Assembly: GCA_036736205.1 (NCBI GenBank)
Contig: DAINMX010000159.1
Location: 1-14,825 of the forward strand
DNA: 14,825 nt
Reading direction: 5' to 3'
Origin: XYA12-FULL-58-9 sp001798605
Lineage (GTDB): Bacteria > Myxococcota > XYA12-FULL-58-9
Below, one piece after another: positions 14,125-14,825 of the stretch. Position numbers and translations under genes: made by a program. The notes beneath the pieces are model-generated. The model was not told the DNA's origin. It saw nothing but the letters and a program-made list of their open reading frames with translations, and did not search any database. The stretch's first letter is position 1, and every line of letters begins with the position of its first letter.

Positions 14125-14625
14125 ATGCGTACCCTGTTGACGACTGCTGCAGCTGCAACGTTATTGCTTTTTGCCGGCCTTGCTGGCGCCCAAAAAGGTG
14201 AGGAGACCGATCCCTTGGCTGAGCTCGCCACGTTGGGAGACGAGGCGGTTGACACAGGTCCCGAGGGTGGTGGATCGATACGCGCCAAGAAGGATGCCGA
14301 TCTCACCCGTTCGACGCGCCTCAAGGATTCGAAGAACCTCGAGGCCAAGGTCGAGAAGGTCTCCTCGAAAGGTTTCCCCATTGTTGCAGTCACCGTCACG
14401 GTCACGAAGTCTGCGAAAGATGGCGCGGGCAAGGACATCGCCAAGAACGCCAAATTGGTGATCGTACCCAAGCTGAAGGTCGAGGGTAAGAAGGTTGCTC
14501 TCGAGGACGAAGCCACACTGCTCAACGCTGGCTCCTTCTATCTGCAACAAGGTGACAAGGTTGTCGTTCGTCTCGGTACCAACAAGGGTAAGTATTGGGA
14601 AGCTGAGTATATCGAGCGGAAGTAG
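14125..14625 (+). CDS. Small secreted lysine-rich beta-type protein, unknown function
   Basis: A protein of 166 residues. The ATG at 14125 has a very good SD (AAGGAG, 14113-14118) 6 bases before it; an in-frame GTG at 14068 without an SD is rejected. A clear Sec signal peptide (residues 1-22, ending AGA before Gln23) gives a mature protein of about 144 residues. An acidic first part (LAELATLGDEAVDTGPEG) is followed by a Lys-rich beta-rich part (FPIVAVTVTVTKSA, KLVIVPKLKVEGKKVAL, GDKVVVRLGTNKGKYWEAEYIERK), suggestive of a small barrel. No domain is recognised. It is 97 bases after the coupled secreted gene and may belong to the same operon. It resembles its neighbour in size, export and beta content, but no sequence homology can be claimed by eye. 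Confidence 0.87.
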   Translation: MRTLLTTAAAATLLLFAGLAGAQKGEETDPLAELATLGDEAVDTGPEGGGSIRAKKDADLTRSTRLKDSKNLEAKVEKVSSKGFPIVAVTVTVTKSAKDGAGKDIAKNAKLVIVPKLKVEGKKVALEDEATLLNAGSFYLQQGDKVVVRLGTNKGKYWEAEYIERK

Positions 14626-14642
14626 CTCGAACGTGAACCTTC

Positions 14643-14825
14643 ATGCCCCACGAGACAAATGGCTCTGGGATCACGCGCTCCCGTGAGCCGGCTTCCCCAG
14701 AAGCGGCAAGACAGTCGCACTCCCACAGCGGTTGGTTGAAGCCGTTTGCGGTGGCGCTGCCGGTGTTGGTGTCGGCGGCGGCCTTGGCACCGCGCTGGGC
14801 CACCCGCACATATCCTCTGGATGCG
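14643..14825 (+). CDS. 5' part of a gene with one membrane segment (cut by window end)
   Basis: From the ATG at 14643 the frame is open for 61 codons to the window edge. The first 30 residues are polar and His/Ser-rich (MPHETNGSGITRSREPAS start). A hydrophobic stretch follows (WLKPFAVALPVLVSAAALA, about 31-49), a probable N-terminal membrane anchor or signal sequence. No convincing SD precedes the ATG. Other frames here end in early stops, and the minus strand has only an unsupported frame. The family cannot be told from this fragment. It is 17 bases after the previous stop, so operon membership is possible. Confidence 0.5.
   Translation, partial: MPHETNGSGITRSREPASPEAARQSHSHSGWLKPFAVALPVLVSAAALAPRWATRTYPLDA

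Noticed and set aside
14522..14809. Minus-strand open frame of 95 codons at the right end
   Set aside because: It overlaps the end of a well-supported secreted gene and the new plus-strand partial gene, and has no domain or SD.
1..14825. CRISPR array, phage, transposase or toxin-antitoxin genes
   Set aside because: No regularly spaced repeats, integrase or transposase motifs were found. MazG here is the housekeeping pyrophosphohydrolase, with no MazE/MazF genes beside it.

Overview
The window looks like chromosomal DNA of a Myxococcota-type bacterium (former Deltaproteobacteria; the apparent GC is lower than in classic Myxococcus). This is an inference from the gene families: a secreted protein with a MopE-type metal-binding motif and a beta-propeller, a PATAN/DUF4388 protein, an M30-like lipoprotein peptidase, several uncharacterised lipoproteins, and an S20 protein of ordinary bacterial type. 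No phage, IS, CRISPR, tRNA or rRNA was seen.

Layout. Bases 1-6653 are plus strand: the possible tail of an upstream gene (to 62), a FecR-domain lipoprotein (215-1159), a large Cys-rich lipoprotein with a MopE motif and beta-propeller (1274-3370), a two-domain beta-sandwich/CBM9-like lipoprotein (3425-4630), and two cytoplasmic proteins of unknown function (4644-5447, 5535-6653). Bases 6769-8296 hold the only minus-strand genes: mazG, a 478-base gap, then rpsT. The gap carries the rpsT promoter, a palindrome next to it, and three DnaA-box-like 9-mers. From 8472 everything is plus strand again: a TPR/membrane/zinc-ribbon protein (8472-10586) directly followed by a PATAN protein that ends in a pseudopilin-like periplasmic domain (10588-11805). 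Then comes a probable operon of an M30-like metallopeptidase lipoprotein (11923-13539), a coupled small secreted protein (13539-14027) and another small secreted protein (14125-14625). The start of a further gene with a membrane segment runs off the end (14643-14825).

How the genes work together. Two housekeeping genes (rpsT, mazG) sit between two blocks devoted mostly to the cell envelope. Four predicted lipoproteins and two Sec-exported small proteins suggest envelope and extracellular functions, but no single pathway can be read from the sequence. The strongest leads are the PATAN/pseudopilin-like fusion beside a zinc-ribbon membrane protein, the M30 peptidase three-gene set, the 11-residue-repeat tail of the FecR lipoprotein, and the DnaA-box cluster upstream of rpsT. 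I did not find convincing evidence of a complete new defence, mobile or biosynthetic system.
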